Positions 35,012 to 46,997 of a DNA stretch of 64,000 nucleotides are shown here, piece after piece. The notes beneath the pieces were generated by a model. That model searched no databases, had not been told where the DNA came from, and saw only the letters and a list, made by a program, of their open reading frames with translations. A program made the translations under genes and the position numbers. How positions within the stretch are numbered: position 1 is the first letter of the stretch; every line of letters starts with the position of its first letter. The stretch lies in assembly GCF_018327705.1 (NCBI RefSeq), contig NZ_BNEM01000002.1:992001-1056000 (forward strand), given 5' to 3'. Source of the stretch: Catellatospora sp. TT07R-123. Its GTDB lineage: Bacteria; Actinomycetota; Actinomycetes; Mycobacteriales; Micromonosporaceae.

Positions 35012-35435
35012 TCAGGGGCTCCTCCCGTTAGCACACCTCAAAGCGAGCGAACGCTAACAAGGGCCGACGCCCGGCGGGGGGCAGCCGCGAAACGATCTAC
35101 CGACGGGAAGGGGGTTTCGACCACCGAGCGCAATTATGCCGATATGGACAAATGAGCACACGCTCCTGCGGATCATCGAACAGCGGCCTGCGCCCTCGAC
35201 GCGCAAAGTCACGTTGTGTCACTCGCGGCCTGGCACCCTGTTATCTAAGCGTTACCTTCGCGGTATCAACCAAATCGCCGTAGAACCGCGTCAGTACTGC
35301 CCATCCGCAGACCTCCGATCCGAGGCGACCCAGCCACGCCACGTGCGGACCGGCCGCGCGATTTGGACAAAATCGAGAAGTCAGAGACGCTGTTCCCCAC
35401 AACGGTAAACCTTCCTTCCTAAAAGGAGCGCGTCG
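35012..35435. promoter_or_regulatory. 424-base divergent regulatory region (LamG-RHS operon / CBM2 protein)
   Basis: No gene is supported here. It must carry the promoters of two divergent secreted-protein transcription units and is richer in A/T than the flanking genes. A stem GTTAGC/GCTAAC (35027-35032 with 35052-35057) lies just upstream of the LamG SD, so it could form in the 5' leader. A 17-bp interrupted palindrome, CGATTT/AAATCG (35359-35375), lies 60 bp upstream of the CBM2 gene and is a candidate operator. I cannot place -35/-10 boxes with confidence. Confidence 0.5.
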
Positions 35436-36921
35436 ATGCGCAGACCTCTCCTGGCCGTCGCCGGTGCGGTGGCCACCCTGCTCGCGGCAGCCGTCCCGGC
35501 CCTGCTGAGCAGCCCGGCGGCCGCGGCGGCACCCCGGCTGACCGCGACGATCACGCAGGTCAGCGTCTGGGACACCGGGTACGGCGCAGACGTCGCCGTC
35601 AGCAACGGCGGCGACGCGGCCGCCAGCGGCTGGACGGTGGAGTTCGACCTGCCCGCCGGGACCACGGTCAGCTCATCGTGGAGCTCGACCCGCACCCAGA
35701 CCGGCCAGCACTACAAGTTCACCAACCTGAGCTGGAACGGCACCGTCAACCCGGGCGCCTCGCAGACGTTCGGCTTCAACGCCGCCGGCCGGGGCACCGC
35801 GCTGAACTGCACCGTCAACGGCGCACCCTGCTCCGGCGGCACCGCCTCGCCCAGTCCGTCGGCCAGTCCGTCGGCCAGTCCGTCGCCCCGGCCGTCGGCC
35901 TCGCCGAGCGCGTCGCCGTCGGCGAGCCCGTCACCGAGCCCGTCGGCGAGCCCGTCCGGGCCCATCGTCGATGTGTCCACGGCGGCGCAGCTGGTCAGCG
36001 CGCTGGCGGCGGCGACGCCGGGGCAGACGATCCGGCTGGCGGCGGGCACGTACCGGGGGGCGTTCGCCACGCAGCGCGCCGGGACCGCCGCCGCGCCGAT
36101 CACGCTGACCGGGCCGCGCACCGCGATCCTGATCAACGACGGGCCCAGCGGCACCGCCCCGTCGTGCCCCGCTCCCACCGCGGGCTGGGACTCCGGCTAC
36201 GGCCTGTGGCTGTTCGGGGCGCCGTACTGGAACCTGACCGGGTTCACCGTGGCGGAGTCGAAGAAGGGCATCGTGCTGGACGACTCACACCACGTCGTCA
36301 TCGACGGGGTGTACGTCCACCACACCGAGGACGAGGGCATCCACTTCCGGCGCTCCTCGGCCGACGGCATCCTGCGCAACTCGGTCGTCGAATACACCGG
36401 CCTGGTCCAGCCCGGCTACGGCGAGGGCGTCTACCTGGGGTCGGCCGGGTCGAACTGGGACTGCCACGGCAACTCCGGCGGCGTCGACCGCTCCGACCGG
36501 GTCCAGGTGCTCAACAACCGGATCGGCCCGAACGTCGCCGCCGAGCTGATCGACGTCAAGGAGGGCACCTTCGACGGCGTCATCCGGGGCAACACGTTCA
36601 ACGGCCAGGGCATCTCCGGGCAGAACTCGGCCGACTCGTGGATCGACGTCAAGGGCATCGGCTACCTGATCGAGGGCAACACCGGCACGTTCGCCGCGCC
36701 GGGGACGTTCGTCAACGGGTACGAGACGCACAATCCGGCCACCACGCCGTCGTTCCTCAACGGCTGCGGCAACATCTGGCGCGGCAACACGTCCGACCTG
36801 GGCGGGGTCGGCCAGTACGCCATCAAGATCACGTCGACGTCGAAGTGCGCGGGCAACCTCAACGTCGTCTACGCCTCCAACACCGTCAGCAACGCCGTCA
36901 ACGGCCTGACCAACATCGCCG

Positions 36922-36932
<11 letters not shown>
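35436..36932 (+). CDS. Secreted CBM2 + right-handed beta-helix protein (polysaccharide-lyase-like)
   Basis: 498 aa. A signal peptide ends near [10 protein letters not shown] carbohydrate-binding module of family 2 occupies about residues 33-132 ([19 protein letters not shown] ... [18 protein letters not shown], with Cys pairs), followed by a Pro/Ser linker of tandem PSAS units. A right-handed parallel beta-helix fills about 175-498 ([42 protein letters not shown]), resembling pectate-lyase/chondroitinase-B-like folds. No lyase catalytic triad can be assigned by eye. Probably binds cellulose or chitin and acts on an associated polysaccharide. ATG at 35436 follows AAAAGGAG. Its 3' end overlaps that of the convergent recQ by 11 bases. 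Confidence 0.85.
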
Positions 36933-38742
<1,810 letters not shown>

Positions 38743-38820
38743 CGGTCGATCCTAGGCGCCGACCCCGACGAATCGGAAAACGCGACCGCGGACCTGTGGA
38801 CAACCACACGGCCGCCCAGG

Positions 38821-39735
38821 TCAGCCTCGGACCTGCACCGACCCACCCGGCGTGACCGGGTCGAGCTGGAAGTGCCAGACGACCACCGACGGGAGGCCGC
38901 CGATCGCGGCCAGCGAGGCCTCCGGGCACCAGAACTGGAGGTCCCAGCTCATGTGGGTGGGCAGCGCCTCCGGCGGCTCGGGCAGCACCGTCGACCGGAC
39001 CAGCTCCTCGCACCGGCGCACCTGGAACCCCAGCGGCAGCGCCGCCCCCAGGTACGCGCTCAGCGGCCGGTGGTATTCGGTGAGGATGCTCGGGCGCCCG
39101 TCCGGGCCCGGATCGCGCGGCAGGGTCGGGCGCAGGTACGACAGCAGCAGGTGCGCGTCCGAGATCACCAGGTGCCCGCCGGGGCGCAGCACCCGTGCGA
39201 ACTCCGCCAGCACCGCACCGAGGTCGGGCAGGTGGGCCAGTGCTAGCCCGCACACCACCGTGTCGACGCAGGCGTCGGCCAGCGGCAGCCGGTCCAGCCC
39301 GGCCCGGTGCAGCTCGGCCTCGGGCAGCCGCGCGCGGGCCAGCGCCAGCATCTCGGGCGACTCGTCGACGCCGATGATCCGGTGGCCGAGCCCGGCCAGG
39401 TATGCCCCGTGCCGGCCGGTGCCGCAGGCGGCGTCGAGCGCGGTGCCGACCGGCAGCCCGTCGAGGATCTGCCGCACCACGGGCTGCTCCAGCTCGATCA
39501 TGGTGTTCGGCTGGTCGTAGTTCGGCGCCCAGTCGCGGTAGACCTCGGCGGAGCTGATCGCGCCGGGCACGGCGTCGACTCCGCCCGCCCGCAGCGCGGG
39601 CTCGTCGAGCAGGGCGCGGATCTCGTCGATGCGCGCCCGGACGAACTCGCGGTCGGCGGTGCCCTCGCGCATGCCGCGCAGCAGGGCCGCACCCTGAAGT
39701 CCGAGCAGGTATCCCAGCGGGCTCAGATGGGTCAC
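38821..39735 (-). CDS. Class I SAM-dependent methyltransferase
   Basis: 304 aa. An N-terminal ~95-residue extension (starting [15 protein letters not shown]) precedes the Rossmann methyltransferase core: motif [17 protein letters not shown] (about residues 118-133), the acidic GVDESPEML, and the post-motif [34 protein letters not shown], all typical of the methyltransferase 11/25 type. No signal peptide; cytosolic. The substrate is not predictable; the C-terminal region suggests a small-molecule substrate. Adjacent genes are unrelated. ATG at 39735 chosen; no strong SD seen. Confidence 0.88.
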   Translation of the reverse strand: MTHLSPLGYLLGLQGAALLRGMREGTADREFVRARIDEIRALLDEPALRAGGVDAVPGAISSAEVYRDWAPNYDQPNTMIELEQPVVRQILDGLPVGTALDAACGTGRHGAYLAGLGHRIIGVDESPEMLALARARLPEAELHRAGLDRLPLADACVDTVVCGLALAHLPDLGAVLAEFARVLRPGGHLVISDAHLLLSYLRPTLPRDPGPDGRPSILTEYHRPLSAYLGAALPLGFQVRRCEELVRSTVLPEPPEALPTHMSWDLQFWCPEASLAAIGGLPSVVVWHFQLDPVTPGGSVQVRG

Positions 39736-39788
39736 GTCCGGACGGTAGCCACCGACCCCTACCGCCCACCACCGACTTTCGCGGGCGG

Positions 39789-40169
39789 TCAGCTGTCGGC
39801 GATCAGGATCAGCGCGTCGGAGGTCTCGGCCAGGTACATGTGGTCGGGGAAGTATTCGATGTGCACGTGGTAGTGCGGGTCGGGTTCGGTGGCGACCGCC
39901 TCGAAGTTGCCCGCCAGGATCGCCAGGCTCTCGGCTGCGCCCCGGATGCGCAGGGTCTGCCCGTCGGCGTCGAGGGCCAGCTCGACCAGCCCCGATGTGC
40001 GCTCCACCCGCACCGACCCCAGCGCCCTGCCGTACGGGGCGGGGTCCGCCGCGGCGTCCAGGGCGTAGGCGCCCGCTCCCGCGCGCAGCAGCCCGGCCAG
40101 CTCCCGCAGCTCGGCGCAGCTGCCCGACAGCTCCATCTCGCCGATCGCGTCCGATCGCAGCACCCGCAT
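39789..40169 (-). CDS. Small cytosolic protein, Imm32-like
   Basis: 126 aa from ATG 40169, preceded by GGGGGAGCAGG. The composition and order [19 protein letters not shown] ... [30 protein letters not shown] ... [26 protein letters not shown] resemble the Imm32-type immunity proteins, which pair with toxins elsewhere, although the similarity is recalled and not computed. No toxin gene is adjacent, so it would be an orphan immunity gene or a housekeeping paralogue. It lies next to an orphan CBM2 fragment on the other strand, in a region that looks rearranged. Confidence 0.55.
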   Translation of the reverse strand: MRVLRSDAIGEMELSGSCAELRELAGLLRAGAGAYALDAAADPAPYGRALGSVRVERTSGLVELALDADGQTLRIRGAAESLAILAGNFEAVATEPDPHYHVHIEYFPDHMYLAETSDALILIADS

Positions 40170-40207
40170 GCCTGCTCCCCCGGTCCCTCGGCCGCGAACA
40201 CTACCCG

Positions 40208-40484
40208 TCGTGGCGGGGGCGGCTGCACCGCGACGCTGTCGGCGGGCCAGCAGTGGAGCGACCGGTACAACCTCAACGTCTCGGTCACCGGCGCGACCAC
40301 CTGGACCGTGACGATGAACGTCCCGTCCCCCGCGAAGGTCATCGCCACCTGGAACATCACCGCCGCCTACCCCACCGCCCAGCAGCTCGTCGCCAAACCC
40401 AACGGCAGCGGGAACAACTGGGGCGTCACCATCCAGCACAACGGCAACGGGAACTGGCCGACGGTCTCCTGCAGCCCGAGCTGA
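40208..40484 (+). pseudogene. Orphan CBM2 domain remnant
   Basis: Reading from about 40208 to the TGA at 40482-40484, this encodes one cellulose-binding-module-2-like domain: [60 protein letters not shown] and the closing Cys in TVSCSPS. CBM2 modules are normally parts of secreted glycosidases. Here the frame has no start codon with an SD, no signal peptide and no catalytic domain; the upstream frame is antisense to the Imm32-like gene. It is therefore most simply the 3' end of a truncated cellulase-type gene. A strong terminator follows it (40491-40521), as expected for an old gene end. Confidence 0.7.
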
Positions 40485-40490
40485 CGGAGC

Positions 40491-40521
40491 GGGGGTGCAC
40501 CCATCGTGCGGGTGCACCCCC
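40491..40521. terminator. Bidirectional hairpin terminator
   Basis: Perfect 12-bp stem (40491-40502 with 40510-40521), 7-base loop, between the CBM2 remnant stop and the convergent stop of the PxKF mosaic protein (40534). Confidence 0.8.
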
Positions 40522-40533
40522 TGACCTGCTGGA

Positions 40534-43500
40534 TCAGCGGAACCGGAACTCGGCCCAGTGCTGCGTGCCGTCGGCCAGTGTCACGATCAGCCGGCGGCAC
40601 TGCCCCGCCCACGCCTTGTCGGTCTTCCAGACGTAGGTGTACTGGTCCTTGGCCGCGTCGTACGTCAGGGTCGAGCCGCCGGCGGTGACCGTCTGCTCGA
40701 TGACGTCGAGCTGCCCGTGGCAGCAGTTCACCCGGCCCGAGGCGGGCGAGCCCGCCGCGAAGATGTCCATCCCCCGGTAGCCGCCGAGGCTGAACTTCAC
40801 CGGGATCGCCTGGCCCGCGTTCACCACGTTCACTGCGGGCGGGTTGTCGATCGGCGCCTTGAAGCCGCGGAAGGGCCACGGCGCCGTGCCGACGGTGACG
40901 CTGCGGGTGGTGCTCACCGAGCCGCCGTCACCGTCGGCGACGGTGATCGTCGCGGTGAACGTGCCCCGGGGATACGCGTGGGCCAGGTAGCACGGCGACA
41001 CCGCCCCGGACAGCACACCCGGCTGGGTCCCGTCACCCCACCGCACGGTGCAGGTGTGCTGGTCGTTGACGCCCGCGTCGGCGAAGTCGACCCGGGCGCC
41101 GGAGGCGTCCAGCGCCACCGTGGCGATGACCGGTGCCGCGTTGGCGACGTCCACGGTGGTGGTGTCGGCCGCGACGGCGCCGTCGCCGTCGGTCGCGGTC
41201 AGCGTCGCGATGAACGTGCCCTGGTCGGCGCAGAGCACCGACGCCTGCGGACCCGTGCCGGTCACGGTGCACGGCCCGTCGACCGTCCAGACCGCACCGA
41301 CCCCGGCCCTGTCGTCGGAGACCGTGCCGGTCAGCGTCACCGGCGAGCCTTCGACCGCGGTGACCCCGGCCCCGGCGTCGACGGTCGGCGGCTGGTTGGC
41401 CCGGTCGTCGTCGGTGATCCAGGCCGTGCCCTGCTCACCGGCACGCACGGCGTGCCCGTCGGTGGCCGACAGCGCGCCCAGCCGCAGGCTGAACGGCTCC
41501 GGCGACTCCACCGCGCTGTCGTCGACCGCGGTGACGGTGACGGCCGCGCTCGGCTGGTCGGCGCTCAGGTGCAGCTCACCGCCGGCGGCGGCGACGTCGC
41601 CGGGGCTGTCGGCGGCACCGGCCGACGGCTCGTACACCGTCCACGGCACGGTGACCGAGGTGCCGGGCACCGGGGCGGGTGAGACGGTGACCACGAACGT
41701 GCCGGTCTGGCCCTCGACCAGGGTCGGGGCGCTCACGGAAACCGTGAACACCTCGTCGTCGGTGATGGTCACCGTGGCGCCGGACCCGGCTACCGCGTCG
41801 ACCGTCTCGCCGAGCGACACGGTGAAGGACTCGTCGGGCTCGGGCAGCGAGTCGCCGCGTACCGCGAGGTGGACGACGTGCTCGGTCTGGCCCGGGGCGA
41901 ACCGGGCGGTGGCCGCCGCGCCGACGTAGTCCTCGCCGTCGCGGGCGGTGCCGTCGGCGGTGGCGTACCCGACGCTGATCTCCTTGCCGCTGGGGCCCGA
42001 AAGCCGCAGCCGGACCGGGAGGTCGGTGAGGCTGGTGCCGCCCTCGGCGACCGTGACCGGCTGCACCGACACCGTCGGTGCGGCGTCGTCGTCGGCGATC
42101 GTGCCCGCCGCCTGCGCCCGGTCGACGACCAGGCCCAGCCGTGCCCCGGTCAGGGCCAGGGTGAGCGTCTCGTCGTCCTCGTCGAGGGCGTCGTCGGTGA
42201 CGTCGACGGCGATGGCCGCCTGCGTGGCGCCCGCCGGGATCGTCACCGTGCCGGTGCCCAGGGCCGCGTCGTCGGCGCCCGCCGTCCCGGCCTCCAGCGA
42301 CCAGGTCAGCGACACGTCGTCGGACAGGGCGTGGTCGAGCCGTACCGTGAACGCGCCGTCACCGGCCTCGGTCAGGGCGGCGTCCTCGACCCGGGCCTTG
42401 ACCCAGCCCGCGGGCAGTTCCAGGTCCGGGTCGTTCTTCGGCCGGGTCAGCGCCAGGCCGTTCCAGCTCGACGCCGACACCTGCACGACCGCCTGGTCGC
42501 CGACCGGCACCACCGTCGGGGTGAGCACGAACCCATTGGTGCCGGTGCCCGCGCCACCGTAGGTGTTGCCGCCCCACACGAGCATCGAGCCGTCGGCGCG
42601 GATGGTCAGCGTGGTGGGCGAGTTGCCGTTGTCCACCCCGACGACCGGCGGTCCGGCGGGCAGCGGGACCGCGGTCGGGGCCAGCAGCTCGCCCGTGTTC
42701 GCGCCGAGCACCGGGCCGAGGCCGCCGTTGGTGTTCTGGCCCCAGAAGAAGACCGAGCCGTCCTCCTTCAGCACGACCGCCTGGTCGGTGGAGATGGACA
42801 GGTCCACGACCTTGCTGCCCCGGCCGAGGGTGTCGACCTGGCGCGGCAGCCACGGGGACTTGGCCGGGTCGGTCAGGTTCCAGGCCCGGCCGAGCTGCGG
42901 GTCGGTGCCGCCGCAGGACAGCACCGTGCCGTCGGTCTTGAGGAACAGCACGATCGCCGAGGAGACCGCGATCTGGCGCACGCCGGACAGACCCGGGATC
43001 GGTGCCGGGTACAGCGTGTCGACCGCGGCGCCGGAGCCGTCGCAGTTGACCCGGCCCCACGCCATGACGGTGCCGTCGTCCATCAGCGCGTAGTCGGCGG
43101 AGAAGCCGGTCTCGACGCTGCGCACCCCGGTGAGCGGGTCGCCGCCGGCGGCGGTGCGGACGAAGTCCGGGTACGGCCGGGAGTTGGCCGTGGACCCGTC
43201 GCCGAGGATCCCGGCGGTGTTGCGGCCCCAGGTCAGAACCTTGCCGTCGGTACGGGTCACGGCCACGTGGTCGGCGCCCGCCGACAGCTGCCGTACGCCC
43301 GACAGCACGCCCTGGCCGCCCGGCCCGAGCGGCTGCACCGGCTGCAGGCGCTGGTCCAGGGTGCCGTCGCCCATCTCGCCGCTGTGCTGGTAGCCCCAGG
43401 CGCGCACGGTGCCGTCGGCCAGCACCGCGTATCCGGTGGCGTCACCGAGTTCGACCTGCACCACGTTCGGCGCCAGCATCGTGGACTTGACCGGCTTGGT

Positions 43501-45543
43501 GTACGCCGTGCCCAGCTTTCCGTCGCCGAGCTTGCCGTACGAGCCCTCGCCCCAGCCGTACACCTGGCCGGTCAGGCCGCCGGGCGGGGCGTCCGGCGAG
43601 CCGGGGTCGCAGTCGTCGTCGACGCCGTTGCCGAGGAATTCGAGCTGGCCCGGGTGGACGGCGGCGTCGCCGTCGTTGCAGTCGGTGGCGGCGGTCCAGC
43701 CGTCGCCGTCGGCGTCGGGCTTGTGCACCAGCACGTCCCAGGCGCGCACGGCCTGGTGGCCGTCGGTGTCGGTGACGGTCGCGACGATCTCGTGGGTACC
43801 CTGCTGGCCCGGTCCGACCCAGCCCAGGCTGGTGCCGGTGCCCGCGGCGGCGCCGTCGACGGTCCAGGCCACGACCGGGGTACCCGCGTCGTCGGTCACG
43901 GTGACCGAGAACGTCGCGCCGGTGCCGGTCGGCACGGTGCGCAGGAAGCCGTCCGGGCTGGCCGTGCTGATCTGCGGGCCGGTGCCGTGGGCGGCGACGG
44001 TCGCGGTGGTCCAGGCGTACGCGGTGCGGCCCGCGCTGTCGGTGGTGCGCAGCCCGATCAGCGGCGCGCCCGGGTCGGCGAACACGACCGCCGGAGCCGC
44101 CCCGGCGGCGTCGTCGAAGTCGCGGTCCCCGTCGAGGTCCCAGCCGTACGCGGTGATCGTCGCGCCGTCGACCGCGGTCGACCCGGACGCGTCCAGCGTC
44201 ACCGGGCTGCCCTCGGTCGCGGTGTACGGGCCGCCGGCCTGCGCGACCGGGTGCTCGTCGGGCACGCTCGCGTCGCCCTCCAGCGCGTCCACTATCGCCG
44301 CCCACGCCGCGTAGCCCTCATCGGCGGCGGTGCGGGTGGCGGTGTGCGCCGCGATGACCGAGGCGAGGACCCCGGTGACGTCGGCGGCGCGGTATTCGGG
44401 CATGCGCGCCCGGCGGATGTCGGTCTCCAGGTCGGTCACCTGTGCCACGGTCAGCCCGTTCTCGCGCAGGGTGCGCCGCTCGTCGGGGTTGAGGCCCTGC
44501 TGCCATACCCGCCCCAGGAAGCCGGTGCCGAACTGGAGCGCGGCGTCGGCGTCGGCGCCGTAGCGGGACTTCAGGTCGGTCAGCTGCGCGGTGGTCGCGT
44601 CGAGCCGCGCGGTCAGCGCCGCGTGCAGGTCGCGCGCCTCACGGGCGTGGACCAGGGCCCACCGGGAATCACCGGCCTGCTGGGCGCCCTTGTAAGCCTC
44701 GATCGAGGCCAGCAGCGCCCGCAGCACCGCGCCCTCACCGGCGATCGCGTCCGGCGCGGTCACCGGCTCGGCCACCACCGGCTGGTCGAAGTCCGGATTG
44801 GGCGGATCCTCGTAGATCGCGAGATAGTGCTGCCCCTGGTTGAGCAGCAGCCCGTTGAACTGCTCCTGGATCGGCGAGAAGTAGTTGCCGTACTTCAGCG
44901 CGCAGGCCGTGGGGTTGCCCGCCTTGCAGCCGTTCTTCAGCGCCTTCTGGACCAGCTTCCATACCTCGTCCATGACGCGGCGGGTGTTGCGCCAGGACAC
45001 GTACTCCTCGTGCGCCTTCTGCTTCAGCGTGCTCAGCGCGGCGTCGGCGGCGGGCAGCTGCGCGGGCAGCGCCACGGTCAGCACGCCGGGGAAGACCTTG
45101 TCGTCCTCGGGCTGGAACTGCCCGTCCTGGCAGGTGTCGAAGACGACGTCGTATGTCCCGGCGGCCAGGCTGCCGCCCGGCGCGGTGATGCCGATGATCT
45201 CGTCGTCGAAGACCGACCCGTACTGGATCACGGTGTTCGGGCTGCCGCCGCTGATGTCGGACAGGGTCCCGGTGCCGGTGCCCGCCGCGACGATGTAGAC
45301 GTCACTGGTCGCGTAGACGAAGTCGGGCACGCCGTCCTCGGGACAGCCCTCGTTCTTGAAACTCAGGTCGCCCCAGATCCGGACCACGGCGTTGGCGCCG
45401 TAGCTGCCCGTGGTCTGTCCGATCTGGTTGAACCACAGCGAGTTCTGGTTCGCGTACGCGGGCGCCCCGGTGCTCACCACCCCGGTGGCGATCGACACGC
45501 CCAGCAGCAGGGCGGCGGTGGCCACCCTTCCCCATTTGCGCAT
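40534..45543 (-). CDS. Secreted mosaic protein: PKD, MopE-like motif, RCC1 repeats, Calx-beta, PxKF
   Basis: 1669 aa from ATG 45543 (SD GAGGAG). An open frame continues upstream through the next gene in another register but has no coding support. Signal peptide: MRKWGRVATAALLLGVSIATGVVSTGAPAYA. Residues about 32-430 are an unassigned helical region, followed by a PKD-like domain (GGPYTATEGSPVTLDASGS). Next is a MopE-like acidic motif (DADGDGWTAATDCNDGDAAVHPG ... GVDDDCD), then RCC1-type propeller repeats (VYGWGEGSYGKLGDG, VLTWGRNTAGILGDGS). Two or three Calx-beta domains, another PKD and a C-terminal PxKF domain (NAGQAIPVKFSLGGYRGMDIF) complete it. Calx-beta and the acidic motif suggest Ca2+ binding. 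Likely a cell-surface or matrix adhesin-like protein; no catalytic domain seen. Confidence 0.87.
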   Translation of the reverse strand: MRKWGRVATAALLLGVSIATGVVSTGAPAYANQNSLWFNQIGQTTGSYGANAVVRIWGDLSFKNEGCPEDGVPDFVYATSDVYIVAAGTGTGTLSDISGGSPNTVIQYGSVFDDEIIGITAPGGSLAAGTYDVVFDTCQDGQFQPEDDKVFPGVLTVALPAQLPAADAALSTLKQKAHEEYVSWRNTRRVMDEVWKLVQKALKNGCKAGNPTACALKYGNYFSPIQEQFNGLLLNQGQHYLAIYEDPPNPDFDQPVVAEPVTAPDAIAGEGAVLRALLASIEAYKGAQQAGDSRWALVHAREARDLHAALTARLDATTAQLTDLKSRYGADADAALQFGTGFLGRVWQQGLNPDERRTLRENGLTVAQVTDLETDIRRARMPEYRAADVTGVLASVIAAHTATRTAADEGYAAWAAIVDALEGDASVPDEHPVAQAGGPYTATEGSPVTLDASGSTAVDGATITAYGWDLDGDRDFDDAAGAAPAVVFADPGAPLIGLRTTDSAGRTAYAWTTATVAAHGTGPQISTASPDGFLRTVPTGTGATFSVTVTDDAGTPVVAWTVDGAAAGTGTSLGWVGPGQQGTHEIVATVTDTDGHQAVRAWDVLVHKPDADGDGWTAATDCNDGDAAVHPGQLEFLGNGVDDDCDPGSPDAPPGGLTGQVYGWGEGSYGKLGDGKLGTAYTKPVKSTMLAPNVVQVELGDATGYAVLADGTVRAWGYQHSGEMGDGTLDQRLQPVQPLGPGGQGVLSGVRQLSAGADHVAVTRTDGKVLTWGRNTAGILGDGSTANSRPYPDFVRTAAGGDPLTGVRSVETGFSADYALMDDGTVMAWGRVNCDGSGAAVDTLYPAPIPGLSGVRQIAVSSAIVLFLKTDGTVLSCGGTDPQLGRAWNLTDPAKSPWLPRQVDTLGRGSKVVDLSISTDQAVVLKEDGSVFFWGQNTNGGLGPVLGANTGELLAPTAVPLPAGPPVVGVDNGNSPTTLTIRADGSMLVWGGNTYGGAGTGTNGFVLTPTVVPVGDQAVVQVSASSWNGLALTRPKNDPDLELPAGWVKARVEDAALTEAGDGAFTVRLDHALSDDVSLTWSLEAGTAGADDAALGTGTVTIPAGATQAAIAVDVTDDALDEDDETLTLALTGARLGLVVDRAQAAGTIADDDAAPTVSVQPVTVAEGGTSLTDLPVRLRLSGPSGKEISVGYATADGTARDGEDYVGAAATARFAPGQTEHVVHLAVRGDSLPEPDESFTVSLGETVDAVAGSGATVTITDDEVFTVSVSAPTLVEGQTGTFVVTVSPAPVPGTSVTVPWTVYEPSAGAADSPGDVAAAGGELHLSADQPSAAVTVTAVDDSAVESPEPFSLRLGALSATDGHAVRAGEQGTAWITDDDRANQPPTVDAGAGVTAVEGSPVTLTGTVSDDRAGVGAVWTVDGPCTVTGTGPQASVLCADQGTFIATLTATDGDGAVAADTTTVDVANAAPVIATVALDASGARVDFADAGVNDQHTCTVRWGDGTQPGVLSGAVSPCYLAHAYPRGTFTATITVADGDGGSVSTTRSVTVGTAPWPFRGFKAPIDNPPAVNVVNAGQAIPVKFSLGGYRGMDIFAAGSPASGRVNCCHGQLDVIEQTVTAGGSTLTYDAAKDQYTYVWKTDKAWAGQCRRLIVTLADGTQHWAEFRFR

Positions 45544-45647
45544 GGTGAATCTCCTCTGTCCCCGGACCGAGGGTCGGGCCGGGCGCAGACAGATTCGCCG
45601 CGGGCACTTGGCGGCGGCTTGGGACCGGCTTGCACCGGCCCGGCAAG

Positions 45648-46997
45648 TCAGGGCAAGGGATGGTTGGCCAGGAACAGGCCGCCCGGGTCGACGGCCGCGC
45701 GCACCGCCCGCAGCCGCTGCCAGGACTCGGCGGGAAAACCGGTGCGGGCGTCGACGGCGCGGGTGGCGAAGTTGAGGCAGTGCCGCCCGTTCGCGTACGG
45801 CGCCAGCGCCGCCAGCACCCGGGTGCAGGCGCCCACGCTCTGCTCCTGCGGCACCAGGCGGCTCGCGATCGTCGACGCGACCACCAGGAACGCGCCGTCC
45901 GCCAGCTCCGACGCGCCCGCGTCCGGCCGGGGGCGGCCCAGTGCCCCGCCGAGCTGGCGCAGCTCCACCATCACCTGCGACGACCCGGACTCCGGCGACG
46001 CCGCCTCCTGCAACGCGTCCAGGGCCGCGTCCGGCAGGCCGCCGAGCACCGCGCTGTCGGCGACGATCGCGCTGGGATCGCGCGGGTACAGCTGCATCAG
46101 CGCCACCGCGCGCGGGGTCGCGGCCGCGAACGTGTCCACCTCCGGCCCCAGCTCCCGCAGCGGCGCCAGCACCTTCGCGGCCCGGTCGACGTCGCCGAGC
46201 ACCACCGCGTCGACGGCCACCGTCCGGCGCTCGGTGGCCGAGGCCGGCAGCAGCCGCAGCGAGCTGGTGACCCCGTCCGGCGCCTCGGCCGCCCACCGGG
46301 CCCAGCGGCGCAGCACCGGACCCGTGTGGCGCCAGTCCCAGCGCAGCGCCCCGGCCGACACGGTCCGGATCGGGTGCAGGGCGAACTCCAGGGCCGTGAC
46401 CACGCCGAAGTTGCCGCCGCCGCCGCGCAGCGCCCAGAACAGCTCGGGTTCGTGTGCCGCGTCGGCGCGGACCAGCTGCCCGTCGGCGGTGACCAGCTCG
46501 ACGGCGGTGACGCTGTCGGACTGCTGGCCCAGGGCGCGGGCATACCAGCCGAGGCCGCCGCCCAGGGAGTAGCCGACGACGCCGACGCTCGGGGAGCTGC
46601 CGTGCAGGGCGGCCAGGCCGTGGTCGGCCGCGGCCTCGGTGACGTCGAGCCACCGTACGCCCGCGCGGACCCGCGCCCGGCCGGTGACCGGGTCGACCGC
46701 GGTCCCGATCATCGCGGAGGTGCGCAGCAGGACGGCGTCGCCGAGCGCGCCCAGCGGACCGGCGTTGTGCCCGGTGCCCTGCGGCGCCACCCGCAGCCCT
46801 GCCGCGGCCGCGGCCCGCACCACCTCGGCCGTCTCGGCGGCGTCGGCCGGGTAGGCGATGGCTGCCGGGTGCTGGTCGACGGCGAGGTTCCAGGCGGCGC
46901 GGGCGTTGTCGTAGCTGCGGTCGCCGGGCAGCAGCACCGCCCCGCCGCACAGTCCGTGCAGCGACGAGGCATCGGCGGGCGGGCTGTCGTTGAACAT
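45648..46997 (-). CDS. FAD-binding oxidase, PCMH/BBE type
   Basis: 449 aa. A FAD_binding_4 (PCMH) domain is evident: AIAYPADAAETAEVVRAA, VAPQGTGHNAGPLG with the His that in this family can carry 8-alpha-histidyl FAD, VGVVGYSLGGGLGWYARALG and FWALRGGGGNFGVVTALEF. The C-terminus ends with a berberine-bridge-type motif (FATRAVDARTGFPAESWQRL ... VDPGGLFLANHPLP). The GTGH-N variant lacks the second (cysteinyl) attachment site expected in bicovalent members. Members oxidise sugars, alkaloids or polyketides. ATG at 46997, start supported by homology only. No signal peptide. Confidence 0.9.
   Translation of the reverse strand: MFNDSPPADASSLHGLCGGAVLLPGDRSYDNARAAWNLAVDQHPAAIAYPADAAETAEVVRAAAAAGLRVAPQGTGHNAGPLGALGDAVLLRTSAMIGTAVDPVTGRARVRAGVRWLDVTEAAADHGLAALHGSSPSVGVVGYSLGGGLGWYARALGQQSDSVTAVELVTADGQLVRADAAHEPELFWALRGGGGNFGVVTALEFALHPIRTVSAGALRWDWRHTGPVLRRWARWAAEAPDGVTSSLRLLPASATERRTVAVDAVVLGDVDRAAKVLAPLRELGPEVDTFAAATPRAVALMQLYPRDPSAIVADSAVLGGLPDAALDALQEAASPESGSSQVMVELRQLGGALGRPRPDAGASELADGAFLVVASTIASRLVPQEQSVGACTRVLAALAPYANGRHCLNFATRAVDARTGFPAESWQRLRAVRAAVDPGGLFLANHPLP

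Noticed and set aside
35840..35965. Short direct repeats that look like a CRISPR or minisatellite
   Set aside because: They encode a Pro/Ser linker in frame between CBM2 and the beta-helix; no spacers, no cas genes.
41869..46572. 1567-aa plus-strand frame
   Set aside because: Antisense to the mosaic secreted protein and FAD oxidase, no motif, low-complexity Arg/Val/Gly.
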